Source: Lachnospiraceae bacterium 10-1
GTDB lineage: Bacteria > Bacillota > Clostridia > Lachnospirales > Lachnospiraceae
Assembly: GCA_000403495.2 (NCBI GenBank)
Contig: KE159799.1
Span: 1,202,732-1,266,731 of the forward strand
Length of the DNA: 64,000 bases
Reading direction: 5' to 3'
The position numbers and the translations under genes are program-made. Shown in pieces: positions 1 to 6,764 of this stretch (positions are counted from its first letter, which is position 1; every line of letters starts with the position of its first letter). The notes beneath the pieces are model-generated. The model had not been told where the DNA came from. It was given only the letters and a program-made list of their open reading frames with translations, and made no database searches.

Positions 1-962
1 GAATCTCCAATGGCAAATTCCCTCCAATGTTCGGCTATGCGAAATGCAAAATCAGGATTACCTTCTTCCATTCCTCGGAAAACCATATTCTCTAGTTCAC
101 CTTGACACGCAATAACAAGCTTGAATTTGGCAAAATAATCAGCATGCTGATTATCTGTATCCAACTTTGTACTCCAAGAAAAATGGTCATTGCTCATTCG
201 TCTGTAATCCAAGCCAAAATAATCTACACATTTGATACTTTTACACGGATTGTTTTGATTTAGCGTTATGTCAAAAGTAAAATCATAATAATTCCATTTC
301 CCATCTATCTTAATCGCATTCCATGCATGTCTTCCTATTTTTCCATCCGCCCTCTGCGCCTCACCCTCTATCACAACACAAGGGAAAGCAACATAATCAC
401 AAATGCTTTTTACCGCTTTTGCAATACCATCACATACTCCCGAATTTTTCAAAAACGGTCCTGTTATATCATGCTCACCACCACCTTCATGATACAATAC
501 TGTGTCTATCAAATATGTGTGAATTTCGAACAAAATACCCCATTCATTCTCTTTTTCTACTAGGTTCTTAATCTTGTTTATTGTCGATAAGCACTCGTCT
601 TTGATATCTTTATAGATACTTGAGGACATTTTATATTTTGGTCGTACAGAAATCTTCTTTCCATCCATAAAAACATTGCATTTATCTACATGAAAAATCA
701 TCGGTGTATCAAGCATCACGTATCTGTATATTTTTTCAATTTCAACCTTTTTTTCACATGGTGATATATCTATTTTTTCACTAAATGACAAAATCCCAGT
801 CTTAAGATCTTCATAAATGCAACGTTCTTGAAAAAGAAGTTTATCCTTATAATATTGAAATCCGTCAAAAGTGCTATATATTGTGAATGTCCTCTCTATC
901 TGCTTTACATGATTTAAATCCTGCATTTTTGCATTTGAAATACCTGTAATGCTTTTTCTCAT
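1..962 (-). CDS. transglutaminase-like cysteine enzyme (3' end outside window)
   Basis: The reading frame opens at 962 and stays open to the window edge, giving 320 visible residues. It carries the transglutaminase-like Cys-His-Asp triad: Cys177 in NSGVCDGIAKA, His212 in GRHAWNAI and Asp227 in YYDFTFD. This fold acts as a cysteine peptidase or acyltransferase, but the substrate cannot be read from sequence. The first 140 residues match nothing I recognise. There is no signal peptide, so it is probably cytoplasmic. Its ATG follows directly on the stop codon of the small gene at 963-1169, which implies translational coupling. It is the last visible gene of a cargo operon on a mobile element and is AT-rich compared with the element core. 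The triad is seen; the enzymatic class is inferred from it. Confidence 0.75.
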   Translation of the reverse strand, partial: MRKSITGISNAKMQDLNHVKQIERTFTIYSTFDGFQYYKDKLLFQERCIYEDLKTGILSFSEKIDISPCEKKVEIEKIYRYVMLDTPMIFHVDKCNVFMDGKKISVRPKYKMSSSIYKDIKDECLSTINKIKNLVEKENEWGILFEIHTYLIDTVLYHEGGGEHDITGPFLKNSGVCDGIAKAVKSICDYVAFPCVVIEGEAQRADGKIGRHAWNAIKIDGKWNYYDFTFDITLNQNNPCKSIKCVDYFGLDYRRMSNDHFSWSTKLDTDNQHADYFAKFKLVIACQGELENMVFRGMEEGNPDFAFRIAEHWREFAIGD

Positions 963-1169
963 TTACATACACATCTCTTCCTCATCTGCGTACTCTTTAG
1001 AAGATGCTTCTTCTTCCTGATCTCCTCTGAAAGGTACATCCTTAAGAGAATCCCAATCTGTCGTCTGTCTCTGATTTTGGTCAGATTGACCCTGTATATT
1101 TTCTTTCTCTCTGAGTATCTCTCCGGATTCTTCTAACTCTCTTCTTGAAATTTCTGGTGGTCGATTCAT
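963..1169 (-). CDS. small acidic hypothetical protein, 68 aa
   Basis: An excellent ribosome site (GGAGGTGAAGG) precedes the ATG at 1169, and the stop abuts the start of the transglutaminase-like gene. The product is very hydrophilic: the N-terminal half is rich in Glu and Arg, and the C-terminal half is acidic, ending in EEEMCM. No membrane segment or known domain is visible. It lies 12 bases after the ten-residue-repeat gene in the same operon. Placement between a putative cysteine enzyme and a repeat protein suggests a partner, substrate or inhibitor, but that is inference only. The strong ribosome site and tight packing are the main reasons to call it real. Confidence 0.6.
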   Translation of the reverse strand: MNRPPEISRRELEESGEILREKENIQGQSDQNQRQTTDWDSLKDVPFRGDQEEEASSKEYADEEEMCM

Positions 1170-1181
1170 TCCTTCACCTCC

Positions 1182-1736
1182 CTATGCGATACAATATTTG
1201 TTGTATAAAGAATCACAATATTCTTTATACAAGTCAAATGCTTCCTCATTTCTTCCCTTTTTAATAAGACTTAAAGTACCGATAACAAGTTCTCTATACA
1301 TCCTCACATAAATAGTCTGCGACTCGTCTTGCTCTCCTATTTTTTTTACAATCAATGGTGCTTTTTCATAATATTCCTGTATTGTTTCCGGATGATAATC
1401 TTTAACATATGTATCACGAAACTTTCTCAATATGCTGAGTTCTTCACAGTTATCGTCAAATCGAGCGGACTTTGCTCTCATACACGCTGTTGTGAGATAG
1501 CAACCAGAATCGTCTTTCTTCTCTGGTTCAACATATGGATTGCCCAGCCAGTCAGTTTCTATTTTTTGATTGCCAAAAATATCAGTTTCAACTTTAGGGT
1601 TTCCAAAAATATCAGTATTTACTTTTTCATTTCCAAAAATATCAGTTTCAGCATTCCAATTTCCAAAAAAATCTCTATAATATCTCTTTCCGTCCTGTTC
1701 AATATATTCTCGTCCTTCTTTATCAGTTTTAGGCAT
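1182..1736 (-). CDS. DIFGN-repeat protein with Cys-containing C-terminal domain
   Basis: The 184-residue product starts at an ATG behind GGAGGATGGGGAC. Residues 21-70 are five exact ten-residue units of the form TDIFGNxKVE, visible in the DNA (1527-1676) as a 30-base tandem repeat. From about residue 79 follows a domain starting GCYLTTACM and continuing with DDNCEELSILRKFRDTY and YYEKAPLIVKKI. I recall this domain as common in Firmicutes proteins of unknown role, sometimes described as CFI-box-like. Three cysteines in this part (two in CYLTTAC, one in DNCEEL) could bind metal or be modified. It heads an operon with a small acidic protein and a transglutaminase-like enzyme, which could act on its Cys or repeat region; that link is inference. 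Confidence 0.7.
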   Translation of the reverse strand: MPKTDKEGREYIEQDGKRYYRDFFGNWNAETDIFGNEKVNTDIFGNPKVETDIFGNQKIETDWLGNPYVEPEKKDDSGCYLTTACMRAKSARFDDNCEELSILRKFRDTYVKDYHPETIQEYYEKAPLIVKKIGEQDESQTIYVRMYRELVIGTLSLIKKGRNEEAFDLYKEYCDSLYNKYCIA

Positions 1737-1830
1737 GTCCCCATCCTCCTCATATTCACATTATCTCTTTCTCTCTGGGATATCGTCTTTAACACCACAT
1801 TTTTCTAATATTCATCGAAGTTTTTCCTCG

Positions 1831-1860
1831 ATTCGCACAAAAGTATACTTTTATGCGAAT
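1831..1860. repeat. 30-base near-perfect palindrome
   Basis: The arms start with ATTCGCA and end with TGCGAAT around the core AAAAGTATACTTTT. Only one pair in each arm fails to match. It lies in the untranslated leader of the cargo operon. It could be an operator, an mRNA hairpin or a recombinase site. Confidence 0.7.
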
Positions 1861-1981
1861 GGAATTTGCTACATTTTCACAATTAGTAGTTTACGCCAAA
1901 AACCTTGTAAAATCAAGATTTCTTTGTTGGTTTTTCGGTATTTTTCGTAAAAATGTGGCATTCTCATAAAAGTATACTTTA
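1839..1981. repeat. inverted repeat pair flanking a ~65-base segment
   Basis: The left copy (about 1839-1880) and the right copy (about 1946-1981, read in reverse complement) share AAAGTATACTTTTATG, then GAATG, then a block like GCCACATTTTTAC. The right copy lacks a few bases between the blocks. The segment between contains the cargo operon promoter. Next to it (2000-2617) is a small serine recombinase gene. The arrangement fits an invertible promoter or a resolution site. Inverted copies on either side of a promoter are seen directly; function is inferred. Confidence 0.6.
1888..1916 (-). promoter_or_regulatory. sigma-A-type promoter of the cargo operon
   Basis: Reading the minus strand, TTGATT (1911-1916) is followed after exactly 17 bases by TAAACT (1888-1893). 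It points at the 1736-1 operon and lies between the two inverted repeats. Confidence 0.55.
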
Positions 1982-1999
1982 ACAATCCAGCTTTTCTAC

Positions 2000-2617
2000 C
2001 TACTGTTCGTCTGTTTCCAATGCTTTCTTCATTTTCTGTCTAAACGTGCTTTCTGGCATACCACATTCCTTTGAGGCTTTTAATACAAATATTTTTCCAT
2101 CCCTGCACATCTGACAATACTCGCTGAAATTATCCGGAAGTGGTTTTTCAGGTCTTCCGAACTTCACGCCTTTTGCCTTTGCCGCCGCAATCCCTTCAGC
2201 CTGCCGCTGCTTAATGCACACTCTTTCATTTTCACTGACATAGCTCAATAATGTTAATACCAGATCCGAAATAAATGTGCCGAGCAGGTTCTTTTCTCTT
2301 CTTGTATCAAGAATCGGCATATCAATCACAACAATGTCCGCTCCTTTTTCCTTTGTGATGATTCGCCACTGTTCCATGAGTTCCTGATAATTTCTGCCAA
2401 GTCTGTCAATGGATTTGATATACAGCACCATGCCGGGTTTAAGCCTTCTCAGCATCCGCTTGTACTGTTTTCTCTCAAAGTCCTTGCCTGATTGCTTATC
2501 AACATAAATATTTGCCTCCAACACCCCCATTTCCTTCAGTGCAATCCTTTGCCTGTCCTCATTTTGATCACGGGAAGAAACTCTCATATATCCAAGAATA
2601 ATTGTTTTGTCTGCCAT
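2000..2617 (-). CDS. small serine recombinase (resolvase/invertase family)
   Basis: The 205-residue product has the resolvase catalytic domain first: the nucleophile Ser in YMRVSSRDQ and the arginine region IKSIDRLGRNYQEL. A C-terminal helix-turn-helix spans about GRPEKPLPDNF to STFRQKMKK. Length is normal for resolvases and invertases. The ATG at 2617 follows GGAGG by 11 bases; a longer frame to 2635 has no ribosome site of its own. It lies just downstream of the relaxase gene, and its 3' side holds inverted AGTATACT-core repeats that could be its target. It may resolve element dimers or invert the 1.9 kb segment. The family call is secure; the substrate is inferred. Confidence 0.85.
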   Translation of the reverse strand: MADKTIILGYMRVSSRDQNEDRQRIALKEMGVLEANIYVDKQSGKDFERKQYKRMLRRLKPGMVLYIKSIDRLGRNYQELMEQWRIITKEKGADIVVIDMPILDTRREKNLLGTFISDLVLTLLSYVSENERVCIKQRQAEGIAAAKAKGVKFGRPEKPLPDNFSEYCQMCRDGKIFVLKASKECGMPESTFRQKMKKALETDEQ

Positions 2618-2713
2618 AATCTTTTCAACCTCCATTTTTTACTGTACAAATTTTACTTAGTAAGTTCCTCAAAAAATAAGAAGATAGATAACAATTGCTA
2701 TCTGTCTCCTTTG

Positions 2714-4402
2714 CTACCTCGCTCCTTTATCTTTCTGTCTTGCCTGATGCCCCCTGCCTGCTTCCCTTATCTTTATGTCCTGCTCTTTTTTTCTGAGTCT
2801 ATTCCTGACGCTCCGCATATCCACCACCTTTTCTCCGTAATTTTTCTCATACTCTGCACAAGCTGTTTCATAATCCTGATTCTCCCTCTTGGCCGCATTA
2901 AGTTCCTTATAGAATGCCTGTACAGAGTCAAAATTGTATTCCTTGACAATAGAAGAAAGTCTCTTTTTCATATTAGAAATCTGGAAGTCAAGACTATCAA
3001 TCTCCTGCTGTAATTCCTTACGTCTGCCGCCTTTGAAGATACCTGCACATTCGGACAGTTCCTTTTTCAGCATATCCCTTCCTTTCTCACGCCCCAAAAT
3101 TACCCTGTTTTGGTCTTTCAGCCTACCCTCAATCTCTTTCAGGCGGGGATATTTACTTGCAAGAACGGACGGTTTTGGCTGCGGCGGTCTTTCTGCTGTC
3201 TGCCCGGTTTCAATCGAAACTGGCTTTTGCTCTGCCTTTATCTGTTTAATAATGCTTTCTTTCTCTGTGGAATCAACTTCTGAATGCTCTGTATGCTTTT
3301 TCATATCAAGTTTCCGATTCGGATTTACGGGAAATGGTATCTTCTTCCTTTCCGGCTGAACTATCAGATTATCTCCTGTACGAATACGGCTGTCTATTTC
3401 TTTTGATGTTTCCTTAACAACACTGACATCAATACCGATCACTTTCTCCGCTATATCTATCATCTTCTGCATGGCTTTAGCAATCAGGAGTTCCAATAAC
3501 AGAATCGCCGCTTTGACAATCTCCCCGAACAGCTCCGGCTTATGTCCGTTCTGTTCAACGGATTCCTTAACTTTTTCCGTGATTTCCGCCTTTTTAAGTT
3601 CCACAATCTCCGCATCTGATACGCCGCTTACAATCGCACGGTCAACAGTTCTGTTCCATTCCATGCGGATTTCATTGTCTGCTTTGATTTCCTCCGCTTT
3701 CGGATTATTTTTACCAACCTTCTTTGTTGCAAGGTACGGACCGTTTTTATCGAAAATACTGAGCCTGTCCTTATCATCAAGCACCATTTGATTGATTAAA
3801 TCCGTACAAAACACTTTTATCTCATCTAAAAAGGATTCCTGCTTGAAACTCTCATCTTTAATAGTAAAAATCTTACGCTCATACACTTCGCCCTTTTTGA
3901 TGATTTTACAGCCTTTGCGGATATTTCCATCTTCGTCAAGAATCTCTTTCTTTGTCCTCACATGACGCCCACGCTCATCATAAAACATATTCCGTGTGGC
4001 AACTTTTTCTGCCGGCTGTTCCAGCCGCTTTCTCTCTGCAAATATCATATGGATATGCAGATTCGTTTTACGTTTATTGTGGTGGAGCGCAGCAAAGCAC
4101 TCCACGCCGTACTTTTCCTTAAATTTGTCTACCATCTTTTTCAAAAGATAGTCATGCTCATAGTTGATAAAACTCTCCGGAAGCGCAATCATCAGTTCCC
4201 TTGCCTCAATGCACTTCCCATTTGTGCCGCTTTTTTCAAATTCTTCCTGATTACATTTGGCAAGCTCCCGCCAGAATGCCCTGTCCGGCTCTGTTGCATA
4301 GACTTCATAGAGATGTTCCTGCTTGGCATGGCTCGAAATATAAGTGATGCGCCCTGACAGGTTATGCAGCTTTGCCATTTCTATAAATGAATTTCTTTTC
4401 AT
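2714..4402 (-). CDS. MobA/MobL-family relaxase
   Basis: The 562-residue protein nicks one DNA strand at oriT to start conjugative transfer. The N-terminal domain shows the metal-binding HxH motif in NLHIHMIFAERK near residue 117, with ALHHNKRK before it and ELMIALPESF upstream, all typical of MobA/MobL (MOBQ type). The C-terminal half is charged and mostly helical, with coiled-coil-like stretches (for example RLKDQNRVILGREKGRDML), and ends in a basic tail. The gene follows the candidate oriT block and precedes the small recombinase. No coupling protein or mating-pore genes are visible, so the element looks mobilizable by a helper rather than self-transmissible, at least in this part. Confidence 0.85.
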   Translation of the reverse strand: MKRNSFIEMAKLHNLSGRITYISSHAKQEHLYEVYATEPDRAFWRELAKCNQEEFEKSGTNGKCIEARELMIALPESFINYEHDYLLKKMVDKFKEKYGVECFAALHHNKRKTNLHIHMIFAERKRLEQPAEKVATRNMFYDERGRHVRTKKEILDEDGNIRKGCKIIKKGEVYERKIFTIKDESFKQESFLDEIKVFCTDLINQMVLDDKDRLSIFDKNGPYLATKKVGKNNPKAEEIKADNEIRMEWNRTVDRAIVSGVSDAEIVELKKAEITEKVKESVEQNGHKPELFGEIVKAAILLLELLIAKAMQKMIDIAEKVIGIDVSVVKETSKEIDSRIRTGDNLIVQPERKKIPFPVNPNRKLDMKKHTEHSEVDSTEKESIIKQIKAEQKPVSIETGQTAERPPQPKPSVLASKYPRLKEIEGRLKDQNRVILGREKGRDMLKKELSECAGIFKGGRRKELQQEIDSLDFQISNMKKRLSSIVKEYNFDSVQAFYKELNAAKRENQDYETACAEYEKNYGEKVVDMRSVRNRLRKKEQDIKIREAGRGHQARQKDKGAR

Positions 4403-4864
4403 AAACGCTTCCTTTCCCTTTTTTGCGGATAATCTGCCGCCACAGTTTTTTTGAGCAACCGTTATAAGGCGGCTTGTAGCGAACCGTTGCCCGTATCCGG
4501 GCAGTTTACGGCTGTCGCTTTCTGACAGCCGCAGGGGGCTTCGTTCTGTGAAGTTCCCTCTGCAATGCTGTACATTTGCCCTGAAATGTAGCCATAATCA
4601 GCAGCGTCATCCGTGCGCCCGTCCTCTGGGCGGCATGGATAAATACAGTCCAGTCCTTTCGGGCTGTATAAATTTGCGCCTGCGCAAATCTGCCCCCGGC
4701 AGGGCGAAATCCCCGGAGCATAAACCGAAGGTTTGTGCGTAGGGTGTATTTCGCTCTCAAACGCCGAGGGCTTAGGGGAGAGCTTGCGCCCTCCCCGGAA
4801 ATTAGCTGCCGACACTCTCTGAACCACTCTGAAACGGTTCGTGGAACAGATTCTTTACAGACAT
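4403..4864. other. non-coding GC-rich block upstream of the relaxase
   Basis: No convincing gene was found. Frames that stay open here have arginine- and proline-rich composition, no ribosome site and no family resemblance. The block contains several short inverted repeats, including GAACCACT and GGTTCGTGG near 4822-4842, and the candidate nick region at 4775-4796. Position directly before mobA suggests transfer-origin sequence. Confidence 0.5.
4775..4796 (+). other. oriT: candidate origin of transfer (nick region)
   Basis: The string TGCGCCCTCCCC (4785-4796) matches, as I remember it, the core around the RSF1010/MOBQ nick site (TAAGTGCG/CCCTCCCC). It lies inside a small palindrome with arms GGGGAG (4775-4780) and CTCCCC (4791-4796). 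It sits about 380 bases upstream of a MOBQ-type relaxase gene, the expected arrangement. The match is by memory, not alignment. Confidence 0.45.
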
Positions 4865-4914
4865 AAAAAAACCGCCTGTCCGAAAACTGGTATTCCAGTC
4901 TCAAAACAGACGGC
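4865..4914 (-). terminator. rho-independent terminator (minus strand)
   Basis: On the minus strand an imperfect stem (GCCGTCTGT against ACAGGCGGT, with an inner ACTGG/CCAGT stem) is followed by seven T. It would stop transcripts coming from the parM-parR side before the transfer region. Confidence 0.55.
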
Positions 4915-4933
4915 TACATTTACGCCCTTATTT

Positions 4934-5043
4934 GCAGCCTTTCGGCTGTTTTTTGCCCTTATTTTGCGGGCTTAAATGCCCGCCCTTTATTATGCAGCCT
5001 TTAACGGCTGCCCTTTGTCCTTGTTTTGTAGCCTTTTGGCTAC
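4934..5043. repeat. array of four small hairpins at ~30-base spacing
   Basis: There are four stem-loops in a row: CAGCC/GGCTG (4935-4948), GCGGGC/GCCCGC (4966-4983), GCAGCC/GGCTGC (4994-5011) and GTAGCC/GGCTAC (5028-5043). Stems are 5-6 bp with 4-6 base loops, and the stem sequences differ. They are joined by recurring GCCCTTT plus T-rich linkers. It lies just after the ParM-ParR genes, so it may be the centromere (parC) bound by ParR, or part of the transfer origin. Confidence 0.6.
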
Positions 5044-5100
5044 TCTTTATTGGTTTGTAATCAAAATATGGCTGCATTTATACTCTGATGTGAAAAAATC

Positions 5101-5139
5101 CACAAAAATAAGGCTACAGTAAACTTGATTACCGTAGCC
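5101..5139 (-). terminator. terminator after parM-parR
   Basis: On the minus strand the arms GGCTACGGTAA and TTACTGTAGCC (5112-5139) form a stem with one internal mismatch, followed by a T-rich run. It begins 17 bases past the stop of the ParR-like gene. Confidence 0.65.
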
Positions 5140-5155
5140 CTGCCCTATAAATATA

Positions 5156-5692
5156 TTAAAATGCGTCAAAGTCAATCAAATCATTATCCGGCGGCTCTGT
5201 GGCGTTCTCCGATACAGTTTCTTCCTGCATATTCCCCGCATTCTGCATCGTTGCTTTCGCGTCTGTCAGATTTGTAGCAGCGGGAGAAACCGTGCCGCCC
5301 GCCACATTTCCGCTGTCTGCGCCGTTTAATGATTCCTGCCCATACATCATACCGCCCTGCGCCGCCTGATATGCCCCCATAGGAACAGATAAAGAAAAAA
5401 GCTGCATCTGTGCCATATACATCCCAAAAAGTGCCGGGAGATTGGACATTACTTTCTTTTCCACCGCATTCACAATACGCTCTGTAAAAGCGTCCTCTTT
5501 CTCCCTCGTTTCCAGATAAGGATCATTACCTACCGCTATACACCTGTCATAATAATCATTGACCGCCTCTATCACAAATTTATTCTGTGACTTGAACATC
5601 TGCCGTATCTTTGGGGAGTGCAGGAGTTCCCACGCCCTACACTCGTCCCCTTTTTCCATGTTAAAGCGGATATTGTGGTTTTTGTTTTTCAT
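5156..5692 (-). CDS. ParR-like partner of the actin-type partition protein
   Basis: The 178-residue product begins with a short basic DNA-binding-like stretch (MKNKNHNIRFNMEKGDECRAWELLHS, read in parts) of the kind seen in ribbon-helix-helix partition adaptors. A helical middle follows (NKFVIEAVNDYYDRC), with a low-complexity Ala/Gly/Asn/Thr C-terminal tail ending in the acidic NDLIDFDAF. It lies 16 bases after the ParM-like gene, the usual ParM-ParR order. In such systems the adaptor binds a centromere array and the filament pushes copies apart. No strong sequence signature is visible, so the role rests mainly on the neighbour. Confidence 0.6.
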   Translation of the reverse strand: MKNKNHNIRFNMEKGDECRAWELLHSPKIRQMFKSQNKFVIEAVNDYYDRCIAVGNDPYLETREKEDAFTERIVNAVEKKVMSNLPALFGMYMAQMQLFSLSVPMGAYQAAQGGMMYGQESLNGADSGNVAGGTVSPAATNLTDAKATMQNAGNMQEETVSENATEPPDNDLIDFDAF

Positions 5693-5708
5693 TCAGATAC
5701 GCCTCCCC

Positions 5709-6659
5709 TTATCCGGCTGATGCCATTGCTTTCTGCCTGCGCAGCTTCATATAGCAGAAATATTCATAGCCTTTGGCATTTGCCCGTATATCATGGTTGA
5801 AGGTAACATTATCGCTGTCATAACTGCCCACAAGCTCCACAACCTTCGCACCACCGCCCATGACATACAGCTTCATAAGATTAGGATTGTAACCATGCGC
5901 CTTCAGTTCCGCAAATATCTTATCCACATAGGATTTTGCCGCCTCCTCCATAAGCGCCTTGTATTCATCCCCTATATCAGCGCTGCCATGTCTAAGATAA
6001 TTTTCAATAATCTCTGCCGGAAGTTCCTCCGCCTTTCTGTCTAAGATGTGGTCACGGATCACCTTAAAACACTCGCCCACGCCAAGCCGCACTGTCCATG
6101 ATTTGCTCTCACTCGCCTTACCGTTGTTGAGTATCATCACATTCATTGTCCCGTTGCCAATATCCGCTACCATGTGCATCCCCTTAAAATCCGGCAGGCT
6201 CTCCGCTATTGCCGCATAACACTGTGGCATGACCGTACAGTCCACAATGTCAACCACATAACGCCTGCCCGCATACCTGTAATCTACATGGCGGTTCTGC
6301 ATCATATATTCACGGAAGGAATCCCGCTGTGTCTGCACCCATTTTAACGGAAGCCCTACCGCAAGATGAATCTTTGCCGTTGACAGCCCTCTTGCGTTCA
6401 GCTCTTTTGCGATGGCAGCAAGAGTAAGGATATAATTATCGTCATCCATGCTCTTTTCCGCCACAAAATCCTTATGTCCTTCGCCTATGGTGTAGTAACT
6501 GCCCTCATATTCCAGAAAGTTTCTTGTAAAGATAGGCGGCTGCTCACTCTTGCTCACGGAAGTCGGGAAACAGCACCTTGCCGTTTTATAGTTCCCATAT
6601 CCTGCATCCACGCCTAAAATAATTGTTCCGTTCATATTATAATCTCTAAGTTTTGCCAT
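5709..6659 (-). CDS. parM: actin-like plasmid segregation ATPase (ParM/StbA family)
   Basis: The 316-residue protein has the actin-fold phosphate loops ILGVDAGYGNYKT near residue 15 and MVADIGNGTMNVM near residue 165, and the adenosine motif LYVMGGGAK near residue 270. ParM filaments position plasmid or excised-element copies at division. I chose the ATG at 6659 because AAAGGAGACTTTTATA precedes it; a longer frame reaching 6710 has no ribosome site. An internal ATG (NGTIILG) is also possible. Presence of a partition ATPase in an integrated element suggests it spends time as a circular, possibly replicating form. The partner gene lies immediately downstream. Confidence 0.85.
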   Translation of the reverse strand: MAKLRDYNMNGTIILGVDAGYGNYKTARCCFPTSVSKSEQPPIFTRNFLEYEGSYYTIGEGHKDFVAEKSMDDDNYILTLAAIAKELNARGLSTAKIHLAVGLPLKWVQTQRDSFREYMMQNRHVDYRYAGRRYVVDIVDCTVMPQCYAAIAESLPDFKGMHMVADIGNGTMNVMILNNGKASESKSWTVRLGVGECFKVIRDHILDRKAEELPAEIIENYLRHGSADIGDEYKALMEEAAKSYVDKIFAELKAHGYNPNLMKLYVMGGGAKVVELVGSYDSDNVTFNHDIRANAKGYEYFCYMKLRRQKAMASAG

Positions 6660-6764
6660 TATAAAAGTCTCCTTTCCAATCCAGTCGGTGCAGAGCCAAT
6701 GCCTCGGCATTTATGCCTCTGGCATCGTGCGCCCCCTCTTTTAAAGTTGCTATTAATAATAAAA

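Noticed and set aside
323..571. Plus-strand frames inside the first 600 bases
   Set aside because: They are shadows of the transglutaminase-like gene, whose catalytic motifs lie on the minus strand.
4462..4904. Minus-strand open frames of 121-132 residues upstream of mobA
   Set aside because: Composition is odd (rich in Arg and Pro), there are no ribosome sites, two frames are open at once, and the block looks like transfer-origin DNA.
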